Source: Cytophagales bacterium (GTDB taxonomy: Bacteria; Bacteroidota; Bacteroidia; Cytophagales; Cyclobacteriaceae). Taken from it: a DNA stretch of 64,000 nt. This document shows positions 45,550-54,595 of the stretch, one piece after another; position 1 is the first letter of the stretch, and every line of letters begins with the position of its first letter. The notes beneath the pieces are model-generated. The model did not search any database, was not told where the DNA came from, and worked only from the letters and a program-made list of their open reading frames with translations. Where the stretch lies: the NCBI GenBank assembly GCA_022360015.1, contig JAKSDQ010000071.1, positions 62,001-126,000 of the forward strand. Direction: 5' to 3'. The position numbers were made by a program, and so were the translations under genes.

Positions 45550-45747
45550 ATGAAAATCAATAGGGACTCAATTAAATTTCTGACCAAAATTGTAACGCTG
45601 GTGGCAGTTCTGCTGGCGGGATATGCAAAAAACAACCAGCGCAGCTCACCAGCGCAAAAGGGAGCGGTTGATTTGATCATCACCAATGGTACTGATCAAA
45701 AAACGCCTGAAAAGAAGATTAAAACAACCGGCAATCAAAGTGTCTAA
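45550..45747 (+). CDS. Small hypothetical membrane or exported protein
   Basis: A 65-residue protein with a lysine-containing N terminus and one hydrophobic segment (LTKIVTLVAVLLAGYA, about residues 10-26), followed by a hydrophilic lysine-, threonine- and glutamine-rich tail. It has no lipobox cysteine and no similarity I recognise. A promoter-like motif upstream and a strong terminator at 45866-45895 downstream support a real short transcript, but the coding nature is uncertain. Confidence 0.45.
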   Translation: MKINRDSIKFLTKIVTLVAVLLAGYAKNNQRSSPAQKGAVDLIITNGTDQKTPEKKIKTTGNQSV

Positions 45748-45767
45748 AAAAAATTTAAAAAAATTTG

Positions 45768-45811
45768 CATAGGGAGGTTACCTATGATGAGTATCCGGTA
45801 TATATGGATAC
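45768..45811 (+). ncRNA. Two consecutive hairpins, possible structured 3' UTR or small RNA
   Basis: Hairpin 1 is CATAGG (45768-45773) with CCTATG (45781-45786). Hairpin 2 is GTATCC (45791-45796) with GGATAC (45806-45811). Both stems are perfect over six base pairs. They lie between the small gene and its terminator, so a structured RNA tail of about 130 bases is likely to be transcribed. No known RNA family is recognised. Confidence 0.3.
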
Positions 45812-45865
45812 ATAACACACACATTTTATTTTATTCATACACCTGTTTAACATTTTTCCGGAAAG

Positions 45866-45895
45866 CCTTCTAAAAAAAGAAGGTTTTTCTTTTTA
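45866..45895 (+). terminator. Rho-independent terminator
   Basis: The stem CCTTCT (45866-45871) and AGAAGG (45878-45883) closes an A6 loop and is followed by a T-rich tail through about 45895. It acts on the plus strand, downstream of the small gene and the two hairpins. Confidence 0.8.
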
Positions 45896-46221
45896 TTATT
45901 CTAATTTGAAAACGGAATCGACCGTCCGGCTCGCCGTTTGGAAGTAAAGCACATTTAGTTAAAAAGGGGAGCATTGAAATCATATGGGGCATATGTATCA
46001 TACATAGCAAAATGTCGATCATGTGACCATATTGCCGGTCTGAGATAGGTGTATAGCAGTTGCTATAGGCGATAACTTCTTTTCGGAGTGAGTTCTGTGT
46101 CCGACACTTAACAACAAAAATTTCCATCGATTACCGTCACAACAGCATTTTCTAATCTGGTGCAATAATATAATAGAAAAGAAGTATAATGGGAAAAAAA
46201 AATAATCAGGTGTGGGAACCT
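45896..46221. other. Intergenic region, nothing recognised
   Basis: 326 bases between a plus-strand terminator and the 3' end of the outer-membrane protein gene. An 85-codon minus-strand frame (45870-46127) runs into the terminator and looks random, so I do not call it. Confidence 0.4.
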
Positions 46222-47277
46222 TTATCTTATATTGATCCCCACACCGGCTGTTAAAGTATTGTATTCCTGCAGTGTATAATCTGTGTGAATGGTGAGGAAA
46301 GCCAGGAGCTTCATCCGCAAACCGGCAGTTCCACGCAGTCCCGCACTGGAAAACGATAAACCAATAGGATCTACAAGCGTGTCGACGGACTCATCAAGTT
46401 CATAAGTACCCAACATTTCCAGCTCAGAACTTGTGTCATTAAAACCAACGGCTCCGTAAACTGTAAATTCGAAAAGTTTCTTCGCAATCAGGTCTTTGGA
46501 TATGAGGCCCTGAATAGTTAAAGCACGAACACGGTATTCTGAAACCTGGTCATTGGTGCCTTTGTTAAAATCAGAGTTTGTGAGATCGTAGCTGGCATTT
46601 ATTTTCGTATAGCCCACGAAACCCGACAGGTTGAACTGCGAGTCCTCCAGGCTGGGGATCCATTGTTTGATGTCATGCATTATACCAAAGCCAAAAATTG
46701 TGCCCTCAAAGTCGTCTGCATTTACGGTTGGCGCCCATCGCAACTTTAATTCCGTATTTTTGGGTAAACCAACGCCCAAATGCGCCATAGGAACCGGCAC
46801 AAAGTTATGGCCTACTTCCTCCTCCAAATCCAACCCTGAAAGGGCCTCAATGGACAATGTAGTACCAGTGGGCAGCTCATTTTCATCGACAACCACCAGC
46901 TCAATATTTTCGGTCGTTTTGGGCCCCAGTACGGTGGGAAGATCAGCACTGGTTGCCCCGCTTTCCAATCGGATCCTTTCAAAATCACTGTTGGCGAACC
47001 TGAATACCAAGTCTTTGTCCGGCACCATGGCCAAGTTACCTGTAACGGTAATATCAAAACCAAATAGCTTGTGAGGTTTTGCCGTATTGTACCAGCCGTT
47101 GGTCAGGCCTATGCCAACACCCTTAAAAACAGGCTCGATGTATTTACCCAGGTATTTTTCCGCATCCTCGGCCCCACTTTCCAGTAAAGCATCAAACTCA
47201 TCCTGTGCTTTGGCCTTCTGATTAACTAAAAACAAAAGTGTGGCCGCAAGTAGCAGCAATTTTATGAGTATTCTCAT
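46222..47277 (-). CDS. Outer-membrane beta-barrel protein, DUF6588-like
   Basis: About 351 residues. I start at the ATG at 47277 (MRILIKLLLLAATLLFLVNQKAKAQ), which gives a clean signal peptide. An ATG at 47301 would add eight residues. The mature protein begins with EFDALLESGAEDAEKYLGKYIEPVFKG and continues with GWYNTAKPHKLFGFDITVTGNLAMVPD, the pattern of DUF6588 proteins of Cytophagales. It then shows alternating barrel strands and ends in an aromatic/beta strand YTLQEYNTLTAGVGINIR. The function is unknown, and the likely location is the outer membrane. Confidence 0.8.
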   Translation of the reverse strand: MRILIKLLLLAATLLFLVNQKAKAQDEFDALLESGAEDAEKYLGKYIEPVFKGVGIGLTNGWYNTAKPHKLFGFDITVTGNLAMVPDKDLVFRFANSDFERIRLESGATSADLPTVLGPKTTENIELVVVDENELPTGTTLSIEALSGLDLEEEVGHNFVPVPMAHLGVGLPKNTELKLRWAPTVNADDFEGTIFGFGIMHDIKQWIPSLEDSQFNLSGFVGYTKINASYDLTNSDFNKGTNDQVSEYRVRALTIQGLISKDLIAKKLFEFTVYGAVGFNDTSSELEMLGTYELDESVDTLVDPIGLSFSSAGLRGTAGLRMKLLAFLTIHTDYTLQEYNTLTAGVGINIR

Positions 47278-47301
47278 TTTAATTCGTAATTCTAATCCCA
47301 T

Positions 47302-47632
47302 ATTTCAAATTTGACTATAATATACAAATGTGCTCATAATAGGCAAAATTCTTTATCACCTTTACCGGCTAATCTTACATTTGTTTGAATTAGACCATAT
47401 CTCTCCACCGCCCGGGAATTGTGATTTTGAATTGTAACTATCTGTATGTCAGATGACCGGATTAAAAAGCTATTTACCGATCGCAAAATACGCATTATGC
47501 CAACACAACCGGCTTTGAAAATAAGGCCGGAACAATTAAAAATTTGTATCATCAGTCACTATGAAATCTCGTAAAGATTATTCACATTTGCATCTATTTT
47601 TTAAAGTCAAACATTAAAACAACACAACAAAA
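47302..47632. other. Intergenic region between divergent genes
   Basis: 331 bases. A 42-codon plus-strand frame (47446-47574, starting MSDDRIKKLFTDRKIRIM) is basic and amphipathic but unrecognised, and I leave it uncalled. The promoters of the peroxiredoxin and DUF6588-like genes must lie here, though no convincing consensus pair was seen. Confidence 0.4.
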
Positions 47633-48262
47633 ATGTCGCTAGTAGGAAAAAAGGCCCCATCATTTTGCGCTCCGGCGGTTATAGATGGAAACCAGATCAT
47701 TGAAGATTTTTCTTTGGAACAATATGTGAGTAAAAAAGAAGTAATATTCTTCTTTTATCCTAAAGACTTTACTTTCGTCTGCCCCACTGAAATCATAGCG
47801 TTCCAATCAAAATTAAAAGCTTTTGAAGAAAGAAATGTAGCTGTGGTAGGTATTTCCACTGACACTGAGGAAACGCATCTGGCCTGGTTGTCCACGCCAA
47901 AAAATAAAGGAGGTATCGAAGGGGTTACTTATCCGCTTGTAGCCGATACGGCAAAAACAATTGCGGCAAATTATGGTGTATTGGGCGGGGAATGGCACTA
48001 CAATGAAGATGGTTCAATAGCATTCGATGGGTTGCCTATCGCTTACCGGGGCACCTTTTTAGTAGATAAGGAAGGAATAGTCAGACATGAAACCATCAAT
48101 GACCTGCCCCTGGGTCGAAATATTGACGAAATGATCCGGTTAATTGATGCGCTGCATCATGTTGAGGCCCATGGAGAGGTCTGTCCGGCCAACTGGCAGG
48201 AAGGCAAAGAGGCCATGGCTGCTACCAGGGAAGGCATTGCCCACTACCTTTCAAACAACTAG
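47633..48262 (+). CDS. Typical 2-Cys peroxiredoxin
   Basis: A 209-residue AhpC/TSA-family enzyme. The peroxidatic cysteine is in FYPKDFTFVCPTE, the resolving cysteine in the C-terminal GEVCPANW, and the conserved arginine region in GTFLVDKEGIVRHE. It reduces hydrogen peroxide and alkyl hydroperoxides. No ahpF is adjacent, so thioredoxin is the likely donor. It is a single gene with a strong terminator directly after it. Confidence 0.95.
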   Translation: MSLVGKKAPSFCAPAVIDGNQIIEDFSLEQYVSKKEVIFFFYPKDFTFVCPTEIIAFQSKLKAFEERNVAVVGISTDTEETHLAWLSTPKNKGGIEGVTYPLVADTAKTIAANYGVLGGEWHYNEDGSIAFDGLPIAYRGTFLVDKEGIVRHETINDLPLGRNIDEMIRLIDALHHVEAHGEVCPANWQEGKEAMAATREGIAHYLSNN

Positions 48263-48275
48263 TATTGGTTTGAGG

Positions 48276-48309
48276 CTACAAAAGTCTTCAGGGCTTTTGT
48301 AGTCTTTTT
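48276..48309 (+). terminator. Rho-independent terminator after the peroxiredoxin gene
   Basis: A perfect nine-base stem CTACAAAAG (48276-48284) and CTTTTGTAG (48294-48302) is followed by TCTTTTT. It begins 14 bases after the stop codon. Confidence 0.9.
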
Positions 48310-48351
48310 CATGAAGGGTTTTTTATTTTTGCAGGGTAAACAAAAAATTGA

Positions 48352-49605
48352 ATGAAGTCTCTCCTTTACAATTTGCTCATTCAAACTTACGGTTTAGCCC
48401 TGCGATTGGCCTCTCTTTTTAACAAAAAAGCCAAGCAGTTTTTAGCGGGAAGAAAAGACTTATTTGACAAACTATCTACTGAATTCAAGGATAATCAGGC
48501 ACCGGTAGCCTGGTTTCATTGCGCATCGCTGGGTGAATTTGAGCAAGGAAGACCCGTAATAGAGGCATTGAAGGAGGAAATGCCTGAGTATAAAATCCTG
48601 TTAACTTTTTTTTCCCCATCCGGTTATGAGATAAGAAAAGATTATCAGGGCGCCGATTTTGTTTATTATCTTCCCCTGGATACCTGGCAAAACGCCCGCC
48701 GTTTCATAGGTATCATCAGCCCCGCTGTTGCCTTCTTTGTTAAATATGAGTTTTGGCATAACTACATCCTGGAGTTGAAAAGGAAAAACATTCCCATCAT
48801 TTCCTTCTCGGCCATATTCAGGTCAAATCAATTATTCTTTAAACCCTGGGGAGGATTTTACAGGAACATTTTACATAACATCAGCCACATTTTTGTGCAG
48901 AACGATGCCTCATTTAATCTTTTGAAAAGCATCAATATTACACAAACCTCTGTAAGCGGTGATACCCGCTTTGACCGGGTGTGGAAAATCTGCCAACAGG
49001 TTAACCCTATGGAAGAGGTGGCTGCTTTCAAAGCCGATAGCAAATTGATGGTCGTTGGCAGCAGTTGGCCTGAAGACACGGAGGTTTTGATCCCCTTCAT
49101 CAATGCCTGCAAGGAGATTAAATTTATAATCGCCCCGCATGAAATCAAGGATGCGGACATGGCATCCGTTGAAAACAAATTGCAACAGCCTTCAATCCGG
49201 TATTCCTCATTAAATGGCCATGACAGCCATCGATACCAGGTCTTGATCATCGATAATGTAGGCATGTTGTCTTCACTTTACCAATTTGGCGAATTTGCTT
49301 ACGTCGGAGGGGGGTTTGGCAAGGGATTGCACAATATTCTGGAGGCAGCTACTTTTGGTTTACCTGTTTTTTTCGGAGATAAAAATTATGCTAAATTTCA
49401 GGAAGCCAGGGACCTCGTTGCCCGGAGAGGGGCATTCACCGTTTCGGACAGTGCCAGTTTGTCAGCAAAGTTCAGCAAACTCAACAATGATCCAACGGCC
49501 TGGTCCAGAACAAGCACCATCAACAGCGATTATGTAAAGCACCATACGGGTGCCACAGAAAAAATTCTTGATCATTGCAAAAACCTGTTGTTACATGCAG
49601 GGTAG
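48352..49605 (+). CDS. waaA: 3-deoxy-D-manno-octulosonic acid (Kdo) transferase
   Basis: A 417-residue GT30 enzyme with an N-terminal membrane-associated helix. Motifs are WFHCASLGEFEQGRPVIEAL (acceptor domain with the catalytic glutamate), LLTFFSPSGYEIRKDY, VSGDTRFDRV and, in the donor domain, YVGGGFGKGLHNILEAATFG. It adds Kdo to lipid A precursors at the inner membrane, showing an LPS-type outer membrane. It overlaps the start of rsgA by 11 bases. Confidence 0.94.
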   Translation: MKSLLYNLLIQTYGLALRLASLFNKKAKQFLAGRKDLFDKLSTEFKDNQAPVAWFHCASLGEFEQGRPVIEALKEEMPEYKILLTFFSPSGYEIRKDYQGADFVYYLPLDTWQNARRFIGIISPAVAFFVKYEFWHNYILELKRKNIPIISFSAIFRSNQLFFKPWGGFYRNILHNISHIFVQNDASFNLLKSINITQTSVSGDTRFDRVWKICQQVNPMEEVAAFKADSKLMVVGSSWPEDTEVLIPFINACKEIKFIIAPHEIKDADMASVENKLQQPSIRYSSLNGHDSHRYQVLIIDNVGMLSSLYQFGEFAYVGGGFGKGLHNILEAATFGLPVFFGDKNYAKFQEARDLVARRGAFTVSDSASLSAKFSKLNNDPTAWSRTSTINSDYVKHHTGATEKILDHCKNLLLHAG

Positions 49606-50518
49606 GGTTTTTAAATCAACCGGTATGTGGTATGAGGTGGTCGATGACAAGCACCATCGCCATCAATGCAGGTTACGGGGAAAAATTAAACTTGAAGGTA
49701 TGAAAACCAGCAATCCTATTGCAGTAGGCGACTATGTAACGTTTCATCCGGAAGACAACAAGGACCGGACAGGGGTAATTACAGACATTCTGCCTCGCAG
49801 CAACTACCTTATCAGAAAAGCCACAAAAACGTCAAGACAGAGTCATATATTGGCTTCAAACATCGATCACGCTATGTTAATGGCTACTTTTGCCTATCCA
49901 AAAACCTCGCTAGGGTTTATTGACAGATTCCTGGTGACTGCCGAATCATTCAGGATTCCTGTGATGATTTTGTTCAACAAATGTGACCTCCTGAATGAAG
50001 AAGAAAAAAAGGAGTTGATGCAAATCATGTCGGTTTATCAATCTATTGGGTACCATTCCTATTTAATTTCCGTTTTACATGCCACCGGTATGTCGGGCTT
50101 TCGACAGGCTATAAAAAACAAGACCTCCTTGCTGGGAGGGCATTCCGGGGTAGGAAAATCCTCGCTTCTCAATAAGATTATACCCGGAATCGATCAAAAA
50201 ACAGCCGATGTTTCTGATTTTGCGAACAAAGGGGTACATACCACAACATTTGCAGAAATGTTTGAGGCGGAAGAGGGCACTTACATCATCGATACGCCAG
50301 GCATCAAAGAGCTTGGCTTATCGGACATAAGCCAGCACGAACTCGGCCACTACTTTCCTGAAATGAGGAAATTGCTCGGAGAATGCAAGTTTCACAATTG
50401 CCACCATATTCATGAACCAGGTTGCGCTATCCTGCAGTCTGTCCGGGAAGGAGACATTGCCCAAACCAGATATGATAGTTATCTTAGCATGTATCAAAAT
50501 CAGGACAATCGCCGTTAG
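49595..50518 (+). CDS. rsgA: Ribosome small-subunit-dependent GTPase A
   Basis: About 307 residues. It has an N-terminal OB fold starting MQGRVFKSTGMWYEVVD and a circularly permuted GTPase domain with G4 (FNKCDL) first, then G1 (GHSGVGKSSLLN) and G3 (DTPGIKEL). The C-terminal zinc motif is CKFHNCHHIHEPGCA. I choose the ATG at 49595 because this N terminus is the family one. An ATG at 49550, inside waaA, would add 15 unrelated residues. It helps 30S subunit maturation. Confidence 0.94.
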   Translation: MQGRVFKSTGMWYEVVDDKHHRHQCRLRGKIKLEGMKTSNPIAVGDYVTFHPEDNKDRTGVITDILPRSNYLIRKATKTSRQSHILASNIDHAMLMATFAYPKTSLGFIDRFLVTAESFRIPVMILFNKCDLLNEEEKKELMQIMSVYQSIGYHSYLISVLHATGMSGFRQAIKNKTSLLGGHSGVGKSSLLNKIIPGIDQKTADVSDFANKGVHTTTFAEMFEAEEGTYIIDTPGIKELGLSDISQHELGHYFPEMRKLLGECKFHNCHHIHEPGCAILQSVREGDIAQTRYDSYLSMYQNQDNRR

Positions 50519-50682
50519 AGGCTGTGTGAAAACAACAATATTGCAAAAATTGACCAAATTAAATGCTGCTTTAGTTAATTGAAGGAAAAAATAAATAACA
50601 TATGCTCATTTCATCGACTTTTCTCAAAATAATATTTTGAGAAAAGTTTTCAACGTTTCATTTTTACATAGCCTGGTTAGCC

Positions 50683-51495
50683 ATGATATTACACTTGAAT
50701 GGACATAATATTCAACTCAATATTGAAGGGGAAAGGGCCTTTGGGGATAAAGTCAACCTCTTGTCTGAAGATGATGATTTAACACAAGATACCGAATTTG
50801 CCGGTACAGGATACGCCTTAAAACCATTTTTGGAGGAAACCCTCTATCGCCCATTCATGGCTGGCATCAAATCTTTAATACTTCGTTATCTCAGAAATTC
50901 AGGGCTGCGCATCGATGACAATTTCAATTTAACCCGGTATCATCGGTTGATCGGTGACGACTACCAGCAACATTTAAAGGTTATTGAAAAAACTAAACTT
51001 GTTCAAAATATCGATTTTCCCATTGATATCAGGCATTTGGAATACAGGATATCCGATATTTGCAAGGTGCCCCTCAAAGTAAAAAACCCATTTACACGCG
51101 AAGAGGTATTTCATTTCCGAATTGTCAGGCCTCATACGACTGATCACAACCCTTTGCATCGCGATGTGTGGCAGCATGAAAACCGGCATGCCATTAATTT
51201 ATATATCCCGCTTGCCGGCAGTAATGAGCTTTCCTCTTTAACGCTTGTGCCCGGAAGTCATCGTTGGACTGAAGACTTAACAGAAAGGACTTCACGGGGA
51301 GCCATAGTCAATAAAATCAGGTTCAATGTTCCTGGTCTGACCAGGTCAAAAAAGCGACTTGATATTACCAGGCCCAATCCGGCCGAAAATGAAGTATTGG
51401 TGTTTTCTCCATATCTGATTCATGGTGGTGCCATTAACCTGAACGAAGATACGACCAGGATATCCCTTGAAATGCGACTCTGGCGGAAAAAGTAA
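50683..51495 (+). CDS. Fe(II)/2-oxoglutarate-dependent oxygenase, PhyH-like
   Basis: A 270-residue protein of the phytanoyl-CoA dioxygenase-like cupin family. The iron ligands fit the HxD...H facial triad: His159 and Asp161 in LHRDVW and His247 in YLIHGGAI. Arg259 (TTRISLEMR) is the likely 2-oxoglutarate ligand. VPGSHRW between them is typical. The substrate is unknown. The genes downstream (GT2, sulfotransferase, FemAB-like) suggest a role in modifying surface glycans or small molecules, by position only. Confidence 0.82.
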   Translation: MILHLNGHNIQLNIEGERAFGDKVNLLSEDDDLTQDTEFAGTGYALKPFLEETLYRPFMAGIKSLILRYLRNSGLRIDDNFNLTRYHRLIGDDYQQHLKVIEKTKLVQNIDFPIDIRHLEYRISDICKVPLKVKNPFTREEVFHFRIVRPHTTDHNPLHRDVWQHENRHAINLYIPLAGSNELSSLTLVPGSHRWTEDLTERTSRGAIVNKIRFNVPGLTRSKKRLDITRPNPAENEVLVFSPYLIHGGAINLNEDTTRISLEMRLWRKK

Positions 51496-51501
51496 TGAAT
51501 T

Positions 51502-52461
51502 TTAATATCTGATCCGGTGATATAACTTTCTTAACAGTGAAAGTCTTAATTGTCTGTTATTTAACCACTCTAAAAATGCATATAATCCGCCTGCATGATT
51601 TATTTCTTTGAGCAATCCTATAAAACTCGTAGCTTCTGCAAAATTCTCAGAAAAAACGGCCTGTCTTATTTCAAATTTTATCCTTTTTATCAAAGCATCC
51701 TTTTCTGCCCCATTTCTGATTAAATCAACAGCTTTACGGCATACAAGGTAAGTGGAATGTAATTGTGGATCTCCCGGCACATACCACCCGGAAGACAAAG
51801 AATTTTTTACCTTTCTGACCTTTGTCAGAATAAAATCCTGATAGGCATAATGATAATACCTGGACGACCTTACCCAAAAATCAAAATCCTCATAGGCCAG
51901 GTTTTCATCATAACCCCCCAGTTTATCCAGCACCTCTTTTTTCATCATCATTGAAGGCGGAGAAATAAAGTAGGCAGATAAAAGATCGGCAAAGACATTG
52001 CCCTGCGGAATGGCTTGTTTAGCTTGTTTTTCCCGGTTCACCGGGTAGTGATACCTTAAATGGTTATCATCCTCATCAACGTATTCACAGTTGGAAAAAA
52101 TTACGCCTACACTTTCATCCAGCTTTTCAAAAAAAGCTACCTGTTTTTCAATTCTTTCCGGCAACAAAATGTCGTCAGTGGCCAGATCAACGATATACTT
52201 GCCTTTTGCAAGGGCAAGTCCCCGGTTAAATGCTGCGCAATTACCGAGGTTATGTGTTAACATGACCATTTGCACCTTGCTGTGATTTTTAAATTGGCGC
52301 AACAGTTCCGGGCTTCCGTCTGTACTGGCATCATCTACAAGAATTATTTCCAGGTTGGGGTAGGTTTGATCGATCACCGATCCAACGGAGGCCTCGAGGA
52401 ATCTTTCGTGATTGTAGCAGAGGCATATTACGGTAACCAAGGGCCTATTCGGTTGAAACAT
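51502..52461 (-). CDS. Family 2 glycosyltransferase
   Basis: A 319-residue soluble GT2. It starts VTVICLCYNHERFLEASVGSVIDQTYPNLEIILVDDASTDGS, followed by the NRGLALAKGKYIVDLATDDIL metal-site region (DDD-type D-D pair) and a DFDFWVR-like acceptor segment (YEDFDFWVRSSRY). It transfers one sugar to an unknown acceptor, probably a surface glycan. It is convergent with the Fe/2OG oxygenase gene. Confidence 0.9.
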   Translation of the reverse strand: MFQPNRPLVTVICLCYNHERFLEASVGSVIDQTYPNLEIILVDDASTDGSPELLRQFKNHSKVQMVMLTHNLGNCAAFNRGLALAKGKYIVDLATDDILLPERIEKQVAFFEKLDESVGVIFSNCEYVDEDDNHLRYHYPVNREKQAKQAIPQGNVFADLLSAYFISPPSMMMKKEVLDKLGGYDENLAYEDFDFWVRSSRYYHYAYQDFILTKVRKVKNSLSSGWYVPGDPQLHSTYLVCRKAVDLIRNGAEKDALIKRIKFEIRQAVFSENFAEATSFIGLLKEINHAGGLYAFLEWLNNRQLRLSLLRKLYHRIRY

Positions 52462-52556
52462 TGATTTTAATTATTCTATTTAATTAAATTGACACAAATT
52501 TATCTTATATCCAATTTTTGGAATAAAAGCAATCTTGGAATTAAAACTAATTTTTA

Positions 52557-53501
52557 TTGACAAGCAGGGTTAAACGCATTCTTCAAATTTTAATCTATCT
52601 GGTCAATAGAACTATTTCTGGTTCTATTAGATTTCGAAAAGATAGCATTGATTTTAATCAAGAAAAACGATTAGTACTTGACTCCTTGATTCAACAAGGC
52701 TTTGATCAGGTTTACCATCTGGCAAAACCGCCAAGTACTGGGGTCCGATTAAGAAAAAAAGTAGATAGGTCTGCTTTTTTCAGTAGTTTAGTTCAAAACT
52801 TTGCTTACATCAAAACCGCCATTACCCATAACCCCAACAATATCCTTAGTGCCGGAACCATAAAAATGAATTACTTTAGAGTACCAAAGGCCGCCAGCAC
52901 TTCAATATTGCAATTACTGGTTTCCAAAGAACTTTCAATAGAACCTGAAAAATTGTCACAAAAACAAATCGATATTTTGGGAGATCTTCTGTTTCAAAAT
53001 AAATTGAAAAGCCATACCGCCCACTTTCAAAATATAGCCATAGTAAGGAATCCTCTATCCCGTCTTCACGCTGTTTACAGAACCATTTTTCAAGGATCTC
53101 CAAAAGATTTCATATACGAAAGTTATCTATTCGGTCTATTCACAAGAGATATGGACTTTGATCGTTTTGTTAACGCTGTGACTAAAATCCCTCCGACAAT
53201 TGCAGATTATCATTTCAGGCCACAATATGAACTAATATACAATCATCAATGTGTAAGAAAGATAAAAATCTTCAAAATGGAGGAAATCGATACAGTTCTC
53301 AATTCATATTTAATGGCAAACTTTGATTTTACTTTGGCACATCTTAATAAGGGTCATTCAAACAAGGAGATACTTGATAACATTTATTCTCTTGAAACGG
53401 CCAGAAAGGTGTACACGTATTATCACCGGGATTTTACCTATTTTAACTATGCTAAAGATTATAATGACTTGATCATGAATTTATCCGGCAAGTCTCAGTA
53501 A
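52557..53501 (+). CDS. Sulfotransferase (family 2-like)
   Basis: A 314-residue PAPS-dependent sulfotransferase. The 5'-phosphosulfate loop is FRVPKAASTSI near residue 107, and the 3'-phosphate motif is AIVRNPLSRLHAVYR. The C-terminal YYHRDFTYFNY is the usual end of the family. Only non-ATG starts are open for the full protein: TTG at 52557 follows an in-frame stop at 52548. The first in-frame ATG, at 52866 (Met104), would still retain the core. The gene is clearly AT-richer than its neighbours, which may point to transfer. Confidence 0.82.
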   Translation: MTSRVKRILQILIYLVNRTISGSIRFRKDSIDFNQEKRLVLDSLIQQGFDQVYHLAKPPSTGVRLRKKVDRSAFFSSLVQNFAYIKTAITHNPNNILSAGTIKMNYFRVPKAASTSILQLLVSKELSIEPEKLSQKQIDILGDLLFQNKLKSHTAHFQNIAIVRNPLSRLHAVYRTIFQGSPKDFIYESYLFGLFTRDMDFDRFVNAVTKIPPTIADYHFRPQYELIYNHQCVRKIKIFKMEEIDTVLNSYLMANFDFTLAHLNKGHSNKEILDNIYSLETARKVYTYYHRDFTYFNYAKDYNDLIMNLSGKSQ

Positions 53502-53516
53502 GTAATCTCGCATCAG

Positions 53517-54464
53517 CTAGAAGCAATCTAACATAAATGTCAATTTAAGTGTCGCCTCACCCCCCACCCTTTCCTTAAACAAAATCAGACTTTCCTGGGG
53601 TTTGTTGTTTAAGGTGGAAATTCCCAAATCTAATATCTTCACCGATTTTGCCTGGCAATACTTATATAGACCCTCCAATAAAAAAACCATGGGGCTCAAC
53701 CTGTTGTAAACAACCGGTGAAGCGGGCAGATAGTTGTATAAAATACTGTCATGAACAAAAACGGCTACCGTGGCAGCAGCAATCTTCCCTTGAGAAACAG
53801 CCATAAAAAACTTGTAGCGTTCCGGAAACTTTTTTACAGCCTTATTCAACTGATCAAAAGTAATGTTCATATTTACTTTTTTTTCATGCCTGCAGGCACG
53901 GATAAAATTGTAAACCTCCACGATTTTACTTCCGGTGATTTCCTGAAAACTAAAATTTTGCTTTATCGAAGCGTTCAGCTTTCGGTTTTCCATTTTGTGG
54001 ATTTTGGCAGAAAACCCGGATTGATCCACCTTTATATGATGATTAATATCATAATTTGTGATTAAAAACCCCGCATTGACAAGGCAATTGGTCAGGATGG
54101 CATTTTGCCCGGGGTTGTAAATGTCAGCCGGGTTTTTTATAACAATTTTTTTAAAATGCCTGGAGGTAAAATATTTAATTAGTTCCAAAATAAAACTTTT
54201 CACCCCATCTATTGAAACATGGTGATAAAAGATCCCGCCAAAAGGTGTCTGAGGGAGGCTCACGGCTGTGTCACCGTCACATAAAAAGACTGCTCTGACA
54301 AGAATTTTTTTCTCCCGGTGATCCAACAACTGGCAGTATACTGGTTGGTAGCCCTCTTTGAGCATTATAAATTCGGGGCTGTTGTAGAGATAAGTGGTAA
54401 AGTTCTCTCGATAGTCACTTATGTCATCATTAAATACTACAGAATATCTGTTATTAAACTTCAT
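53517..54464 (-). CDS. FemAB/GNAT-like N-acyltransferase
   Basis: A 315-residue protein resembling FemAB-type and GNAT-fold acyltransferases, with a lysine-rich basic middle (about 165-215) and an IAAATVAVFVHDSILYNYLPAS core strand pair. It ends with KILDLGIST...LILFKERVGGEATLKLTF, the family-typical close in which a GNAT-like protein transfers an acyl or aminoacyl group. The substrate is unknown. It sits among genes that could modify surface glycans or lipids. Confidence 0.7.
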   Translation of the reverse strand: MKFNNRYSVVFNDDISDYRENFTTYLYNSPEFIMLKEGYQPVYCQLLDHREKKILVRAVFLCDGDTAVSLPQTPFGGIFYHHVSIDGVKSFILELIKYFTSRHFKKIVIKNPADIYNPGQNAILTNCLVNAGFLITNYDINHHIKVDQSGFSAKIHKMENRKLNASIKQNFSFQEITGSKIVEVYNFIRACRHEKKVNMNITFDQLNKAVKKFPERYKFFMAVSQGKIAAATVAVFVHDSILYNYLPASPVVYNRLSPMVFLLEGLYKYCQAKSVKILDLGISTLNNKPQESLILFKERVGGEATLKLTFMLDCF

Positions 54465-54569
54465 CAGATATCAGTTATGGCAGGCTATCATGAATAGAAG
54501 GTAGATTACAAAAATAAAAGTGAATCTTAATTTTAAAAACCCCCCGCTATTTTATTGATGGCATTTTTA

Positions 54570-54577
54570 TAATTTTG
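54570..54577 (+). promoter_or_regulatory. Possible Bacteroidota -7 element (TAATTTTG)
   Basis: This matches TAnnTTTG and lies 18 bases before the ATG at 54596. If real, it rules out the earlier TTG at 54575 as start. No clear -33 TTTG is seen. Confidence 0.3.
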
Positions 54578-54595
54578 ATCAAACTGAAAACATTC

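Noticed and set aside
45870-46127. 85-codon minus-strand open frame
   Set aside because: It runs through a plus-strand terminator, is rich in rare-looking residues and has no recognisable motif, so it is probably chance.
47446-47574. 42-codon plus-strand frame starting MSDDRIKKLF
   Set aside because: It is too short and unrecognised, with no promoter or terminator to support it; it was noted in the intergenic entry only.
54575-54595. TTG at 54575 as start of the EamA transporter
   Set aside because: It overlaps a TAnnTTTG promoter-like element, and the ATG at 54596 gives a normal first helix.
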